NCBI RefSeq assembly: GCF_000340215.1
Contig: NW_006921538.1
Coordinates: forward strand, 4,104,320 to 4,168,319
Length of the DNA: 64,000 nt
Direction of reading: 5' to 3'
Source of the DNA: Pseudocercospora fijiensis CIRAD86
Taxonomy: Eukaryota; Ascomycota; Dothideomycetes; Mycosphaerellales; Mycosphaerellaceae
Every line of letters begins with the position of its first letter. The stretch's first letter is position 1. The translations under genes were made by a program, and so were the position numbers. Positions 34,332-45,915 of this stretch are shown here, piece after piece. Under the pieces are notes generated by a model. The model was given only the letters and a program-made list of their open reading frames with translations. It ran no database searches and was not told where the DNA came from.

Positions 34332-36277
34332 CTAAAACACCCTCCCCTTAACCTGCTTCCTCTGCCGAACATCAACATTCCTCCACACAGCCACAGCCGG
34401 GAACCCCAGAGCCGCAATCGCAGTCGCAGCAATCAACATATATCTCTGAGAATTCCCATAAGCCTGCTGAATCGCGATTCTACTTGGGTCACCGACAGGA
34501 TAGCTGAGCTGCGTGGCGATATCTCCCGCAATAATCGTAGAATTCGCGACAGTCTCCGGAGGAAGAAGGCGAGCGAGGTCAGCAGGGAAAGTCCCCGTCC
34601 AGACGGCACCGGCGATAGTACTACCGATCGCACCACCGATGGAAGAACCTACTGCCAAAATCGCGAGGACGACGGCGACGTATTGATGGGTTGTCACGGC
34701 CATGACTGCGACCTGTTGTCCGACGACTAGCGCGGCGCCTCCGAAGGCGATGAAAATTTGGCACATGACGATGTAGCCGACATTGACGTCCGGTTGTCGA
34801 AAGACGATCATGAGAGCGACGCCGAGGATTGTGATGGGCATGCCGAAAAGTAGGGTTTGGAATTTATAGTCTCCGGTATATCGAGTGATGGCTCCGACGC
34901 CGAAACTCCAGAAGCAGGATCCCATGCTGTAGATGCCGCTGATGTAGCCGACGCGCACGAGGTCGAGGTTGGGGACGACTTGCAGGAAGGAGGTGAAGTA
35001 GGAATTCCAGATGTAGAATTCTATGAAGAGGATTGCGGCGAGGAAGAATGCGCCTAGGACGGTTCGGTCTTTGAGGAGGTGGTATGGGACGAATGTGACG
35101 GGGGCGAATTTTGCTTCCCAGATCACGAAGGCGACGATTAGGATGAATCCGATGATGATCATGGAGATTACGAGAGCTGAGGACCATTGCTCTGCTAGCG
35201 TTGCGCCTTGATAGGAGTATAAGCTGAAGGGCAGCAGGAAGATGGCAAGACCGGAGACGATCAGGAAGAGTCCGAAGATGTCGAATTCAACCAGGTAGTA
35301 CTTGATCGACTGCGGGATGGAGCGTCCGGTCTCGCGAATCGGTACGAGACCCATCTTTATGGCTTTGTTCTGGTAGAAGATGAGCAGCAAGAAGAGTGGG
35401 AGGTTGAGGAGTGGGTGGAGGATGGCGAAGATTCCGAACGCCCATCGCCAGCCCGGTCCGTTGAGCATTGCGTCGGCGAAGTAGCCCGAGGTGAAGGTCG
35501 TGATAATGTATGGTGATGCAATGTAGGCGAGGATGAGACCACGATTCTTGAGCTGGGATGTGTCGGCGAGGAGAACGCTCAGGATGTAGTTGCGACCATT
35601 GCCACTGCGCATGGATTAGCGTGTATCGGCCTTCTTTTGCATTTTCTTTCACTCACCCAGTCACACTGAAGACCTCTGCAGCGCAGTACATCTGCACACT
35701 ATCCGTGGCGGCCATCATGATCGAACCGATGGTCATGAATAGAACCATCAACCCCAGTCCTTCTGGACGTCCCCAAATGTCGATGATTTTCGCAAGCGGA
35801 AGGCGAAAGAGACCACCGACCAGAGATGCCACGACGGTGGTGATAGCGGTCAGGCCATGAAGCTGAAAGTCGCTGGTCACGTAAGGCGCCAATGTCCAGC
35901 CTACAGGCCCTTCAAGCGCATCGATGAAGTAGATGATCCAGACCCCGTGGAAAACGTCAGCATTGTCTATCTTCACCAAATTCTTCCAACACAGGCAAGC
36001 AAAACACATACCAAGCATATGTCGCATACAGTGCCCATTTGGGCCACACCTGAGCCAGAGCTTCCATCTTCTGCACTCCACGCTGCATATCTTTATGAAC
36101 CAACTCATCCTCGTTGTCGCTATCCTGAGACGGCGTAACAGCGATCTCCTGCGAATGCTCTTGATCGACAAAAGTCGCAGCTACAGCACCTGTCTTCTCG
36201 TCGCCAGATTGTCGTCTGATCTCAGGCTGACCCGAAGTAGGGTCCTGTCTGACCTTGCTGAGACGGAAAAGACCCAT
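34332..36277 (-). CDS. MFS siderophore-iron transporter (SIT/Mir type)
   Basis: The protein begins MGLFRLSKV (ATG at 36,275-36,277), with a hydrophilic acidic N-terminus, then KMEALAQVWPKWALYATYAW before the first membrane span. Exon 2 (35,657 to about 35,945) has LAPYVTSDFQ, LPLAKIIDIWGRPEG and a TIGSIMMAA span. A 52-bp intron (35,605-35,656, GTGAGT...GCGCAG) joins it to exon 3 (34,332-35,604), which starts NGRNYILSVLLADTSQLKNRG and carries the remaining spans. The first intron, between about 36,018 and 35,945, has a GTATGT donor but I could not find an acceptor that keeps frame. The DIWGR and ADTS..NRG motifs are those of fungal siderophore transporters, which import ferric siderophores by proton symport. 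The substrate cannot be told. Confidence 0.85.
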
Positions 36278-37977
36278 AGCTTGGCAGGACAGGACAGGAC
36301 AGGGTAGATGTAGATGTAGATGGGAAGGGATCAGATAAGATGAGATGGGGAGTGAAGTGAAGGGGAGTCCTTTTGAACACACAACGCCGCCACAGCCCAA
36401 GAAAACGTTCCTCTGCTTTTGTTACCTTCTCGTGATTGCCGGCTAGTAAGCATGCTGTGTTGAACGCCACAATACGACTCCATGCGCACCCACGCGAGCA
36501 TCAAGCGTGGCCATAATCCCCACATGCATCTTGGCGACCATCAGATCTAATCAGATTCTTCCGGTCCACGGCAGCTTTTTTTCTCGATTCGACAGCACTA
36601 CCGCGCGAGCACCTACGCGTTCCAATGAAGAGGGGTGTTGGCGTTCTCGGCGTGCAGCTGGCCAAGTCGACCAGCTGCAACCGGACCATGCGATGTTCAC
36701 TTGGCAATTGTCGTGGTGGGATTTGTGGTCAGCCGAGGTGTGTTCACCACGTGGGATTGATGTGTGGGAGATCGTAGGAGTTGGAGATGAGATCGGGACA
36801 TGCGATTTTTGAGGTGATGTTGATGTGGATGGAGGAGGAAGAGTGGAAAGTTCTGTTTGCTTGGCAGGACTGTGGCTTTCGGCTCCCGGATGCTCGGCGG
36901 AGAGGAGACCACGGTGGAAGCGCCCTACGAAGATTGTGGACCATACTGAGAATTTCTGACCTAGATCTAGGCGTCTCTACTGTTCACCAGGTTGAAACGA
37001 ACACCGAAGGCTTCGAGGCCGCGAAAACCCCCAGAGACACTCAAAGGCCATCAGAAGAAATTCACCTAACCTCCACTACCCAGGCGGAAGCAAGCCCACT
37101 TCAAAAAGATGACATATGGGAAGTCTGGAAAACCCGCGTTACATTCGAGACGACGCCACGCCCTGCGGAGCCAATTCCTCGATTCGCAGGAGTCAATCAG
37201 ATGCTTGCAATTGTTGCAGCATTCATTTGATGGCTCAAAGGCGAGGGCATTGGAGTCATCGTATTCTGGTCAAATTCGAGTCCTACACCCCGAGGAAGAT
37301 CACAGCTGTCTCTGTCCCGGTTTGCACAAGTGTACTGTACCTTCTATTCAATAGGATGGAGGCAGGAATGGCTCTCAGGATCTTAGTGAATCAGCATTTA
37401 TCTTGTACATGGCTTGATAAGAAGTACAGCTGGTGTGACATGACGATTAAATCTGATAAGCAGGCAGATCGCCTATTCCACCTCGATTCGTATGCCATGG
37501 AAGATTAGGATGGCTCAAGAGGAGAAGACTCATTCATATCGACCAGCAAGAGTTAGCATGCTATTGAAGCAGGTCTGTAAGCCACGCATGATGTAATAGC
37601 GTACACTTCTTAGGCATCGGGGGAAAAAATAGCAGATGCCTACCTCCGTCAAATCGATCACTGTGAGGTACCTATTGTTCTTCCAATCCAGGACGAGGCA
37701 AGCATTGGGAGATCGTAACAGCCGATGATCAGGACGATGTCCAGCTGTTCTACTGGAATGCGACGATACACAAGTAATTCGATTCGATGAAAAAAAAAAT
37801 CAAAATCAAAGATTCCAAAAAAATACATAGTCGTAAGTATGCAGATTAGCATTAGTCGTGAAGATTCATAAAGCTCACACGTAGCAGGTAAGCCATCTAG
37901 ATCTATCTATCTCTGCAACCCGTTCATCAATCCATCTCTATCTCTATCTCCATTCCCCAACCTACCACCTATCCCCC
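36278..37977. other. Intergenic, no supported gene
   Basis: 1.7 kb upstream of the transporter gene and downstream of the small secreted protein gene. Open frames at 36,781-37,230 and 37,116-37,508 overlap in different frames and look like chance. CAGGACAGGACAGGACAGG and AGATGTAGATGTAGATG microsatellites lie at 36,285-36,320, in the transporter leader. Confidence 0.5.
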
Positions 37978-38466
37978 TCACGCAACACAACTCTGCCCCC
38001 CAGAAACAGCATCCGTCTTACACTGCACCAACCCGCCCGTAAACACCTCCCCAGTATAGGGATCCACGCGTCTCGCCCCCCAAAAGTCCGCGGGATTCCT
38101 CCAAGCATCCGCAACAGAATTGTAATACTCGGGATCCTGCCAACACGTCGGACGACGAGCGAAACGGTCGAAATTCGTGGGTTGGTCGCCGCAGTAAGCG
38201 ACGTATTGGAGGGAGCAGAGGTAGTTGCCATAAGCGCGGACGTAGGCGGCGTAGTCGGGCCAGCTGAGAGTGTTGGTGGGGGTGTAGTAGGGTTTGCCGG
38301 AGATGTCGAGGCGGAAGGTGGCGTCGGTGTAGTAGGTGTAGGCGAAGGCGCGGGCTTGGACGAGCTGGGCTTCCGGGATGATTATTGTGTCGCGTTGGGA
38401 TTTGGTTGGGAGGGAGGATGTGAGGGAGGCGAGGAGGGCGAGGATGGTTGGTGTAGTGGGCTTCAT
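37978..38466 (-). CDS. Small secreted protein, effector-like
   Basis: A single-exon frame of 162 residues starts with a signal peptide (MKPTTPTILALLASLTSSLP). The mature part is about 140 residues, rich in Tyr, Asp and Pro, with five cysteines (in NYLCSL, AYCGD, PTCWQ, VQCK and SCVA), the last three toward the C-terminus. No family is recognised. Size, secretion and Cys content would put it on an effector-candidate list, but there is no direct evidence for that role. A CAA/CTG-type microsatellite lies in its upstream region (about 38,560-38,590). Antisense frames on the plus strand are shadows of its codon bias. Confidence 0.7.
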   Translation of the reverse strand: MKPTTPTILALLASLTSSLPTKSQRDTIIIPEAQLVQARAFAYTYYTDATFRLDISGKPYYTPTNTLSWPDYAAYVRAYGNYLCSLQYVAYCGDQPTNFDRFARRPTCWQDPEYYNSVADAWRNPADFWGARRVDPYTGEVFTGGLVQCKTDAVSGGQSCVA

Positions 38467-39417
38467 TTTGGAGGGTAAAGGACTATTGGTTGGTTTGAGG
38501 TGAGGTCTTGTGTTGTAGTGGTGTTTGAATGCGAAGGTTTCTTCAAAAGCTGCCGAGTTCTGGTTGTTGTTGCTGCTGTTGCTGTTGCTTGCTGAGTGAT
38601 GAGGTACCGTCAGTCTGTAGGATCTGAAGGATTCTTATATGGCTTCACGAGAAGCGCATCCGTATCAATCGCATTCATTCCACCGAAAATGCCTTCTCCG
38701 TGATCCGTATGCATCGACACAAGCAGAATACGGAATCTAAACTTAGCTTTTACGAAAAGTTAAAGGCCTATTTTACAGGCTGTAAACACAGTCAAGCTTC
38801 CTAAACAGGCACGACAGCCTCGCGGACAACAGGGCTTCCCCGCAGTATCTCGGCCGCAGCAAATTCTAGTCTCAATTTGGCGCAGAACCCTGCTAGATGT
38901 TGGTATAGAGTTCATCGAGAGACCGGGCTTATTACGAACAAATAGGCATTTATAGAAACTTCGACGAAACTTCTTCTAGGGTGCTCGCAGAATCCGATGA
39001 CATCTCCTGCTGCGGTCGTGGCTATAACAGCCAACAGCTAGCGTATCATCCTACTCCGTCGTATTCTTCGATATACTACTGTAAGATGCACCGCTTCTGG
39101 GATTCTCGGATGTGCTCCTCGTTTAGAAGTTCTTGTTCGAGCGGAGCGATAGACTAGTAGGTACCTAGAGCAACTCGAGGAGCTTGCGACGAGAGTTGTA
39201 TAAGAAGTCTATCAGTCTAGAGTGGCGCTCAAGAACATATTAGATCAGTGCTAATAACGTATACGTATAGTATAGGGAGGCTGAATCTCAAAGATACGCC
39301 CGCAAAACTAACCGAGCCCTCTAATTAGTCTAAAATCGAATCCGAGTTACGTGCTATTTAACCTTAGGCTATACTCTTACACAATAGTAAATGCAACAAA
39401 GCCAATACCACTATGCG

Positions 39418-39482
39418 ATACGACCAGCACGATACGACACGACCAGCACTATACGACACGACCAGCACCGCACGATACGACA
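39418..39482. repeat. 19-bp minisatellite
   Basis: ACGACCAGCACGATACGAC repeats about three and a half times with small changes. Confidence 0.8.
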
Positions 39483-40256
39483 CCCCTTACCCTATGCCTA
39501 CCTCTTCCGCAAGCATCCTATAGCGGCCTTCTATAGCAAAACAAACCATAATCTACAGCGACCTTAAACAGTAAAAGGGCAAAGAAAGAGCGAGCAAGGA
39601 CAGCAAGGATTAAGGACATAGAGACAAAAGACTTAGCCAAAAAAAAGAACGGAGAATACCAAAAGGCAAAAAAACTGTAGACGGGCAACACCCGGAGTTA
39701 CTCTTGCGGATACGATATAGCCCTCGAGCATATAACCCTTCAAGACAAAGTTCTCAAGCGCCACTCCGTCGCTCCGCTCGACTAGGACAAGCACTGCAGG
39801 GCTTGAACGATACTTGATCATCAGTAAGGCTGCTCGCCGTGGACTCCGCGGCTCCAAGCAGTAATAAGCTCTTGCAGCAAGCGAGAAAATTTCGAGGTTT
39901 GTCGCGATTTTTCTCACATCCGTTCTCTTGGCCATTGTAGACAGAACCAACCCCGAGCCATTCATCACACCCGAAGCTTCGAAACCTCCCTCGAAGAACA
40001 TTCGTCCATCATCATTCCGATAAATAGCAGTCCTCCTCGGCAACGCAAAAGCTGCATCAAAGTCGCGTCAGATGAGCCAACCAACTCTCCTCGATATTTT
40101 TGCCCATTCCGAACACCTCGAGAATTTTCTCTCCGTGCAGCCAAGAAATCCATTCCTCTCAAATCATGAAAATCCAAATTAGCACGAGCGAGTGCTCGAT
40201 TCTTCCATTCCACCTCTCCCCCGGGAACCCACCCATCCGACCCCAACAAAGAGAAA

Positions 40257-40282
40257 CCCCCCCCCCCCCCCCCCCCCCCCCC
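40257..40282. repeat. Homopolymer of 26 C
   Basis: Twenty-six consecutive C bounded by GAGAAA and AAAACC. Its length is likely unstable and may be misassembled. Confidence 0.9.
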
Positions 40283-40731
40283 AAAACCAACCACCTTCAT
40301 AGTACGTTCATTTCCTTTAACAGCGGGACAAAATCCATCGAATCAACTCACAGCCGAGGTTCCCTCCATTATTCCCCTCACAGCCATTGATGCAGGACTC
40401 TAAACTTCAAAGCTTTGTTGACCTTCTTTCTTCAAGACCAAAACAATGAATGCACTATCATAACTTCACCATCATTCCCATTCAATCATGATGTCAGTGA
40501 TATACATAATGTGGCGAAAAAGGGGGAAAACACTGACTTCAGAGGCTGGCTCTCGGTGGATGGGAGGAGTGATAGGTAGCTAGCAATTGTTCTCGGTGAT
40601 GAAAGACTTTTTCGTGTGTGTGTGTGTAGGCTGAGGGGAGAGGATAGCAATGAATAAAAGCTCTCATGAAGGAAAAAAAACATTTAGAATTCTCTAAAAT
40701 CCCAAATCAGTCTATCACTCACTCACTAAAA

Positions 40732-42517
40732 ATGCTCTCATCCCTAGACCTCCCCCGCTCCCCCAACTTCTTCCTCCAAGCCTCCGCCAGCATATGCATT
40801 TCCTACATCCTCCTATCACTCCTCCTCAACTACTTCTCCGTCCAAGCCCGATGGTTTCGAAAGCAAGAATGGATCGGGTACCGGAAAGAATGGTTCTCAG
40901 GCGTACGCGCTCACTTGCGATCGATTCTCGGCACGCGCGAAACGGTCATGGCCAACTACGAGAGACTCAATAATCAAAGCTTCCTCGCGATTCCGCAATT
41001 CATGAGTAAACCTTTGCTGCTGCTGCCGCCGAAAAAGTTGCGGGAACTTTGCCAGAAATCGGAGGATGAGGCGAATCTCTATATTGTGCTGACGGAGTTT
41101 TTGGCGATAGAGTGAGTTTGCGGAGATGGATCTGACGTGTAGTGTCTCGCACTGGCTGACGTTCTCTCTCCTCCCAGGTATACGATGCAAGACGACGTTA
41201 CTCGAGACCCATTTCATCTGAGTATTGTGAAGCATCAACTCACCCGCAAGCTGCCGATTATGACAGCGGACATCCAAACTGAGCTGGCACTGGGATTCGA
41301 TCAGCACTGGCAAGTCGATGTTGGCAATGAATGGAGGACGATTTCGGCATTCGGGACATGTACCAGTATTATCAGTCGAGCGGCGAATCGTGTCTTCTGC
41401 GGACCAGATCTATGTGAGTGATTCGAGGCCGGCCATGAATGTGCAGTGTCGTGCAAATGCTGATCAATGATCCCAGGTCGCAATGAAGAGTTTCTGAAGC
41501 ACGTCAACCATTATTCGGAATATTCATTCCGGACGAGCGGCATCCTCAACATGCTTCCCAAATGGATGCGCCCACTGGCTGGTCCGATGATTGCTCGACG
41601 CATGTTGCGGGCACCTCTCCATGCTTGCAGACAGCACGCCGTGCCAGTCATCCAGGAGAGAGTGGAAAGGATACGATATGGTATGCAGGACGAAGTACAT
41701 GTAAGTTGACGCGTGGTGGACGTTGTGCGGGTGCCAGGCTGACCGTCGATCTCAGAATGACGCTCTACAATGGGTGATTGAGCAGTGCATTGCGCGCGAC
41801 GATGCTCTCGAGCTGGACGCAGACCGGATTCTACGTCGCTTGATCGGACTCAATGTTGTCGCGCTCCACACCACTAGCATTGCCATGGTGAATGCTCTCC
41901 TGGACCTGTACTCTTCGCCGCGTGCCGCCGAGTATGTGGAAGGTCTCCGCGAGGAGTGCTCTCGTGTGCTGAAGTCGTACGGGGGAGAATGGCAGAAGGG
42001 AGTGGTGAATGAGCTGTTCCGGATCGACAGCACCATCAAAGAAAGCATGCGCCTGCATGCCATCTTTACGGTTGGGACACTTCGAGAAGTCACGAAGAAG
42101 GATGGCGTTGATCTTGGAGACGGCTGGCGAGTTCCACATGGAGTTCGTCTCGCCACGCCGATTGTCGCCATTCACCGAGACGAGCACTTTTACCCAAATG
42201 CATACGAGTTTGATGCCTTCCGCTTCTCCAGAGATCAGGAGCAGGTCGATGGTGACAAGGCGACTCTCGAGAAGCGCAGTCAAGCGATGGTCACGACGAG
42301 CGAGAGCTACCTGTCGTTCGGGCACGGTCGTCAAGCGTGTCCCGGCAGGTTCTTCGCATCGCAGGAGATGAAGCTCATGCTCGCGCACATCGTGATGAAC
42401 TACGATGTGAAGCTGCCAGGACCCAGGCCCAAGACGTACGACTTCAAGCACGCGTCTGTGCCTGATCCCAGGTCGCAGCTCATGATTCGGCGGCGAGAGG
42501 CACCGGCGGAGGTGTGA
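40732..42517 (+). CDS. Cytochrome P450 monooxygenase, four exons
   Basis: Exons 40,732-41,111, 41,178-41,413, 41,477-41,700 and 41,756-42,517 splice in frame (introns GTGAGT, GTGAGT and GTAAGT, all ending CAG) to 533 residues. An N-terminal membrane anchor (SICISYILLSLLLNYF) is followed by a P450 fold. The I-helix region reads VALHTTSIAM, the K-helix ExxR is KESMRLH, and the haem-binding loop is FGHGRQACPGRFFA with the Cys ligand. Overall resemblance is to fungal microsomal P450s of the ent-kaurene-oxidase-like type, with RxPxxHxxS-like and DLCRNEEFL blocks. Substrate unknown. No terpene, polyketide or peptide synthase gene is nearby, so it does not sit in an obvious cluster. Confidence 0.9.
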
Positions 42518-43615
42518 TGTGGACGTAGAACTGTCACTGTCACTCTTCTAGGCCAGAAGGCCAGCTGACTTGCCTGGCGCCATGCTCTTTCGTCATGCTC
42601 GATTGGGAAGGGGATGGAGGCGTGGGTGTTGGAAGGTGGTATGATGCTTCGGCGATGTAGCGCTTCGGAGGAGGTCTTCGAAGCTGTAACGTATGTGCGT
42701 GCATCGAGCGCGAGCGGATGTATTAGGAAGACGTAGTTCGAGGAAATGAATGTCTCTCAAGCAAGGAGTGCTTGGCAACAACCATTTGCCGCGAAGATGT
42801 AGTATCGAGAAGGCCACGGGGATTCCATTTCCTTCTCCCCTCTCTCCGATCGCCTGATCACGCAAAATTGACCTCTCGTTGCCCGGTCGGCGTGGGTTGT
42901 CTTCGGACCGAGAAGAGGTGTTTGTTGCAATCCTGGTCTCCCCGTGGCATCTCCACCATCTCCGCTTTCGGGCTTCGACTTCCTTGCTGAACACTTCTTG
43001 GTGGCAGTGGAGGAGATGGAGAAGTCGGAAGGCCGATCGAATGGAAATCCGAAATCCTCCCTTCTGCACGCACGATTGGGAGCGCCGAGATGGCGCCGCA
43101 AGGATGGCGGAAAACTCATCGGGACTCATCGTTCTCCGCCCCGACCCCTTGCCGTCCTGCGACCTGTTTTTCCGCCGCAACAATGGCACGCTGGAACGGT
43201 GGCTTCGACCTTCATTGAAGCCTACAAACATCACCATGACACGGGGAGCGAGATGGCGCGATTCTGCGGTGACCGGATGCTGAACATGGGCGGAAAAGCG
43301 CCGGCAAGAGTCCGGCCAAGATGGCACAACAAGGCTAGCTGCAGCTTACGGCCAATAAAGTGAGCTCTCGATGAGCATCACTGCCTGTTCCTGAGAGGCC
43401 AAGACTGCTACCAGACGTCCCATGTACCATGACAACGAACGAACGACCACTGCATCCTCCACATCCCGCCTTCTCCGCATACCATCTCGCTGCGGAGTCA
43501 ATTGCCGACAGTGGGCCTGTGTATACCGACGAGAGGGTACATATGTATATCTGCTGAAAGACGGCTCACCACCACGCAGCGGGCTTGGGTAAGGCTGTAG
43601 TCGGGATATAGCAGC
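42518..43615. other. Intergenic, 1.1 kb
   Basis: Between the P450 and the alpha-galactosidase genes. A 244-codon minus-strand frame at 42,593-43,327 overlaps two other long frames, has no recognisable domain and is considered chance. Probably holds the alpha-galactosidase promoter; no motif is assigned. Confidence 0.5.
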
Positions 43616-45915
43616 ATGAAGTCGTTTGGTGGAGCTTCGTTGGTGGCCTCTTTGGCTGCTCTGGTTGCCGGCCAGGATGGTGAGACAGACATTGGGATGG
43701 AAGCGATGCTGGAGAAATGCATGCTGACCGCTGCAAAGCAATCACGGCCAGCGGATCGAACTTCACCCTGACTGCAAAGGGCGCCTCATACCTCTTTCAT
43801 GCCGACTCGAAGACTGGAGACCTGGTTTCTGACCACTTCGGAGGGCCCGCCGATGATTTCACACTGCCAACCTGGGTCAGCACTCAAGGATGGGCGGATG
43901 GCTTGAGTATCACTCGACGAGAGTTCCCAGACTCGGGCCGCAGCGACTTCAGACTTCCTGCCATCCACATCAAGCACGCCGACGGAGACACCCTCTCGGC
44001 CTTCTTCTACCAGTCTCACGAGATTGTGCCAGGCAAGCCATCGCTCCCAGGACTGCCCGCCACATATGGCAACGAAAGCAGCGTCTCCACCCTTCTGGTC
44101 ACGCTCTACGACAACTACTCCGACGTGACTGCTGTGCTCTCGTACTCCGTCTTCCCAGAGTACAACGCAATCGCACGCAGCTTCCAGATCCACAACAATG
44201 GAACGGCCAACATCACCATCGAGCACGCAGCATCCTTCAGTCTGGATCTGCCCAACTTGGACCTGGACATGATTGAGTTGCAGGGCGATTGGTCTCATGA
44301 AGCCAACCGTGTCCTTCGCAAGCTCGACTTTGGCGAGACCAGCTTCCGCAGCACTGCCGGCTACTCTTCCGCCCTCCACAACCCATTCTTTGCATTGGTC
44401 GAACCTTCTACCACCGAGAGCACAGGACAGGCTTGGGGCTTCAACCTGATCTACACCGGCTCTTTCTCCGCCACGGCTGAGCGGTTCTCGACCGGATTCA
44501 TTCGCGTCCTGCTCGGCTTGAACCCGCTCCACAGCAGTATTGGCGTTGCACCAGGTGGCACCTTTACATCTCCAGAGGCCGTTGCAATCTACTCTTCAGA
44601 GGGCGTTGGTGGCATGTCTCGATCATTCCACGATCTCTACAAAAATCACCTGTCCCGCTCCAACTACACTCACGAAACACGACCAGTGCTTCTCAACTCG
44701 TGGGAAGGTCTCGGAGCCAGCATCAACGAGACCAATCTCGTGCAACTCGCAGGCGAAGCTGACGAGCTCGGCATCAAACTTCTCGTTGCCGACGATGGTT
44801 GGTTTGGCGTAAAGTACCCCCGCGACAACGACTCTCAAGGTCTCGGTGACTGGACTGTAAACCCCGTCAAATTCCCACACGGACTTGCCAACACCGTAGC
44901 ACAGGTCAACAACTACACCACCACCGGTACCGGCCCATACGCCGACCAACCACTCAGATTCGGTATCTGGGTCGAGCCAGAAATGATCAACCCCAACTCG
45001 ACCCTCTATCACGAACACCCAGAATGGGTCATGGGCGGCACGACGAAACTCAAAGACCGCCTCTCCCTCACCCGTCACCAACTCGTCCTCAACGTTGGCC
45101 TCCCCGAAGTCCAAGACTTTATCATCGACTTCGTCTCCAACCTCATCGACACCGTCCATATCCAATACATCAAATGGGACAACAACCGCGGAATCCACGA
45201 AATGCCCTACCCAGCCGCCGACCACCAATACATCCTCGGCCTGTACCGCGTCATCGACACCTTGACAACCAAATACCCTGACGTCCTCTGGGAAGGCTGC
45301 GCATCGGGAGGTGCACGTTTCGACGCAGGACTTCTGCACTACTGGCCCCAATCCTGGACTTCAGACAACACCGACGGTTCCGACCGCCTCACCATCCAGA
45401 TGGGTACTTCTCTCGTCTACCCTCCCTCAGCAATGGGCTGCCACGTCTCCGCCGTCCCCAACGGCCTCTCCCATCGCAACATCTCCATCGAATACCGTGC
45501 CCACGTCGCATTGATGTGCGGATCTTTCGGTTTCGAACTGAACCCCTCCGAACTCTCCGCCGAAGAAAGCGCCGCCATCCCCTCCATCATGACTCTCGCA
45601 GACCGCATCAACCCGCTCGTCATTTCCGGAGATTTCTACCGCCTCGCTCTGCCCGACCACAACTACAATTGGCCCGCAGTACAATTCGTCGCCAAGAATG
45701 GCAGCGAGAGTGTAGTGCTCGCCTTCCAACAACAGGCCATGATCAAACCCGTGAATCCTCCTTTGAAACTCCAGGGCTTGGAGCCTGAGGCTAGGTATTG
45801 GAATGATTTGGACAATGCGACGTATAGTGGGAATACGTATATGCATTCGGGGTTGAATGTTCATTTCGCCACGACGGATTATCAGTCGAAGGTGGTTTGG
45901 TTGCGGAAGGAGTAG
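43616..45915 (+). CDS. Secreted GH36 alpha-galactosidase
   Basis: A short exon 43,616-43,679 encodes a signal peptide (MKSFGGASLVASLAALVAGQ). A 59-bp intron (43,680-43,738, GTGAGA...AAAG) joins it in phase 1 to 43,739-45,915, giving about 746 residues. The mature protein starts AITASGSNFTLTAKGASYLF. Catalytic features of GH36 are present: the nucleophile Asp in IKWDNNRG, an EGCASGGARFDAGLLHYWPQ block, and the acid/base Asp in TSDNTDG. WVEPEMINP and LLVADDGWFG blocks are also typical. These enzymes release alpha-1,6-linked galactose from raffinose-type sugars and galactomannan. Without the intron the frame would begin at an internal Met at 43,717 and lack a signal peptide, so the spliced model is preferred. 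The AAAG acceptor is slightly unusual. Confidence 0.92.

Larger units (their letters stand above)
38467..40731. other. Intergenic with RIP-like island and simple repeats
   Basis: From about 38,740 to 39,640 the sequence takes on the TA-rich, CTAG/TATA-rich style of the left block, suggesting a short degraded repeat remnant; no protein is readable. A 19-bp minisatellite lies at about 39,418-39,482 and a run of 26 C at 40,257-40,282. Minus-strand frames at 39,633-40,043 and 39,965-40,300 are open but overlap the C run and are not convincing. Confidence 0.5.

Noticed and set aside
36781..37508. Overlapping plus-strand frames as a possible gene
   Set aside because: No domain, no consistent splice model, and frames overlap in two phases.
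42593..43327. 244-codon minus-strand open frame
   Set aside because: Overlaps two other long frames in GC-rich intergenic DNA, has no domain and includes improbable composition.
44623..45351. Long minus-strand frame inside the alpha-galactosidase gene
   Set aside because: Shadow of the well-supported GH36 coding frame.
40732..45915. P450 plus alpha-galactosidase as a secondary-metabolite cluster
   Set aside because: No backbone synthase, regulator or tailoring partner is present. Adjacency alone is not evidence.
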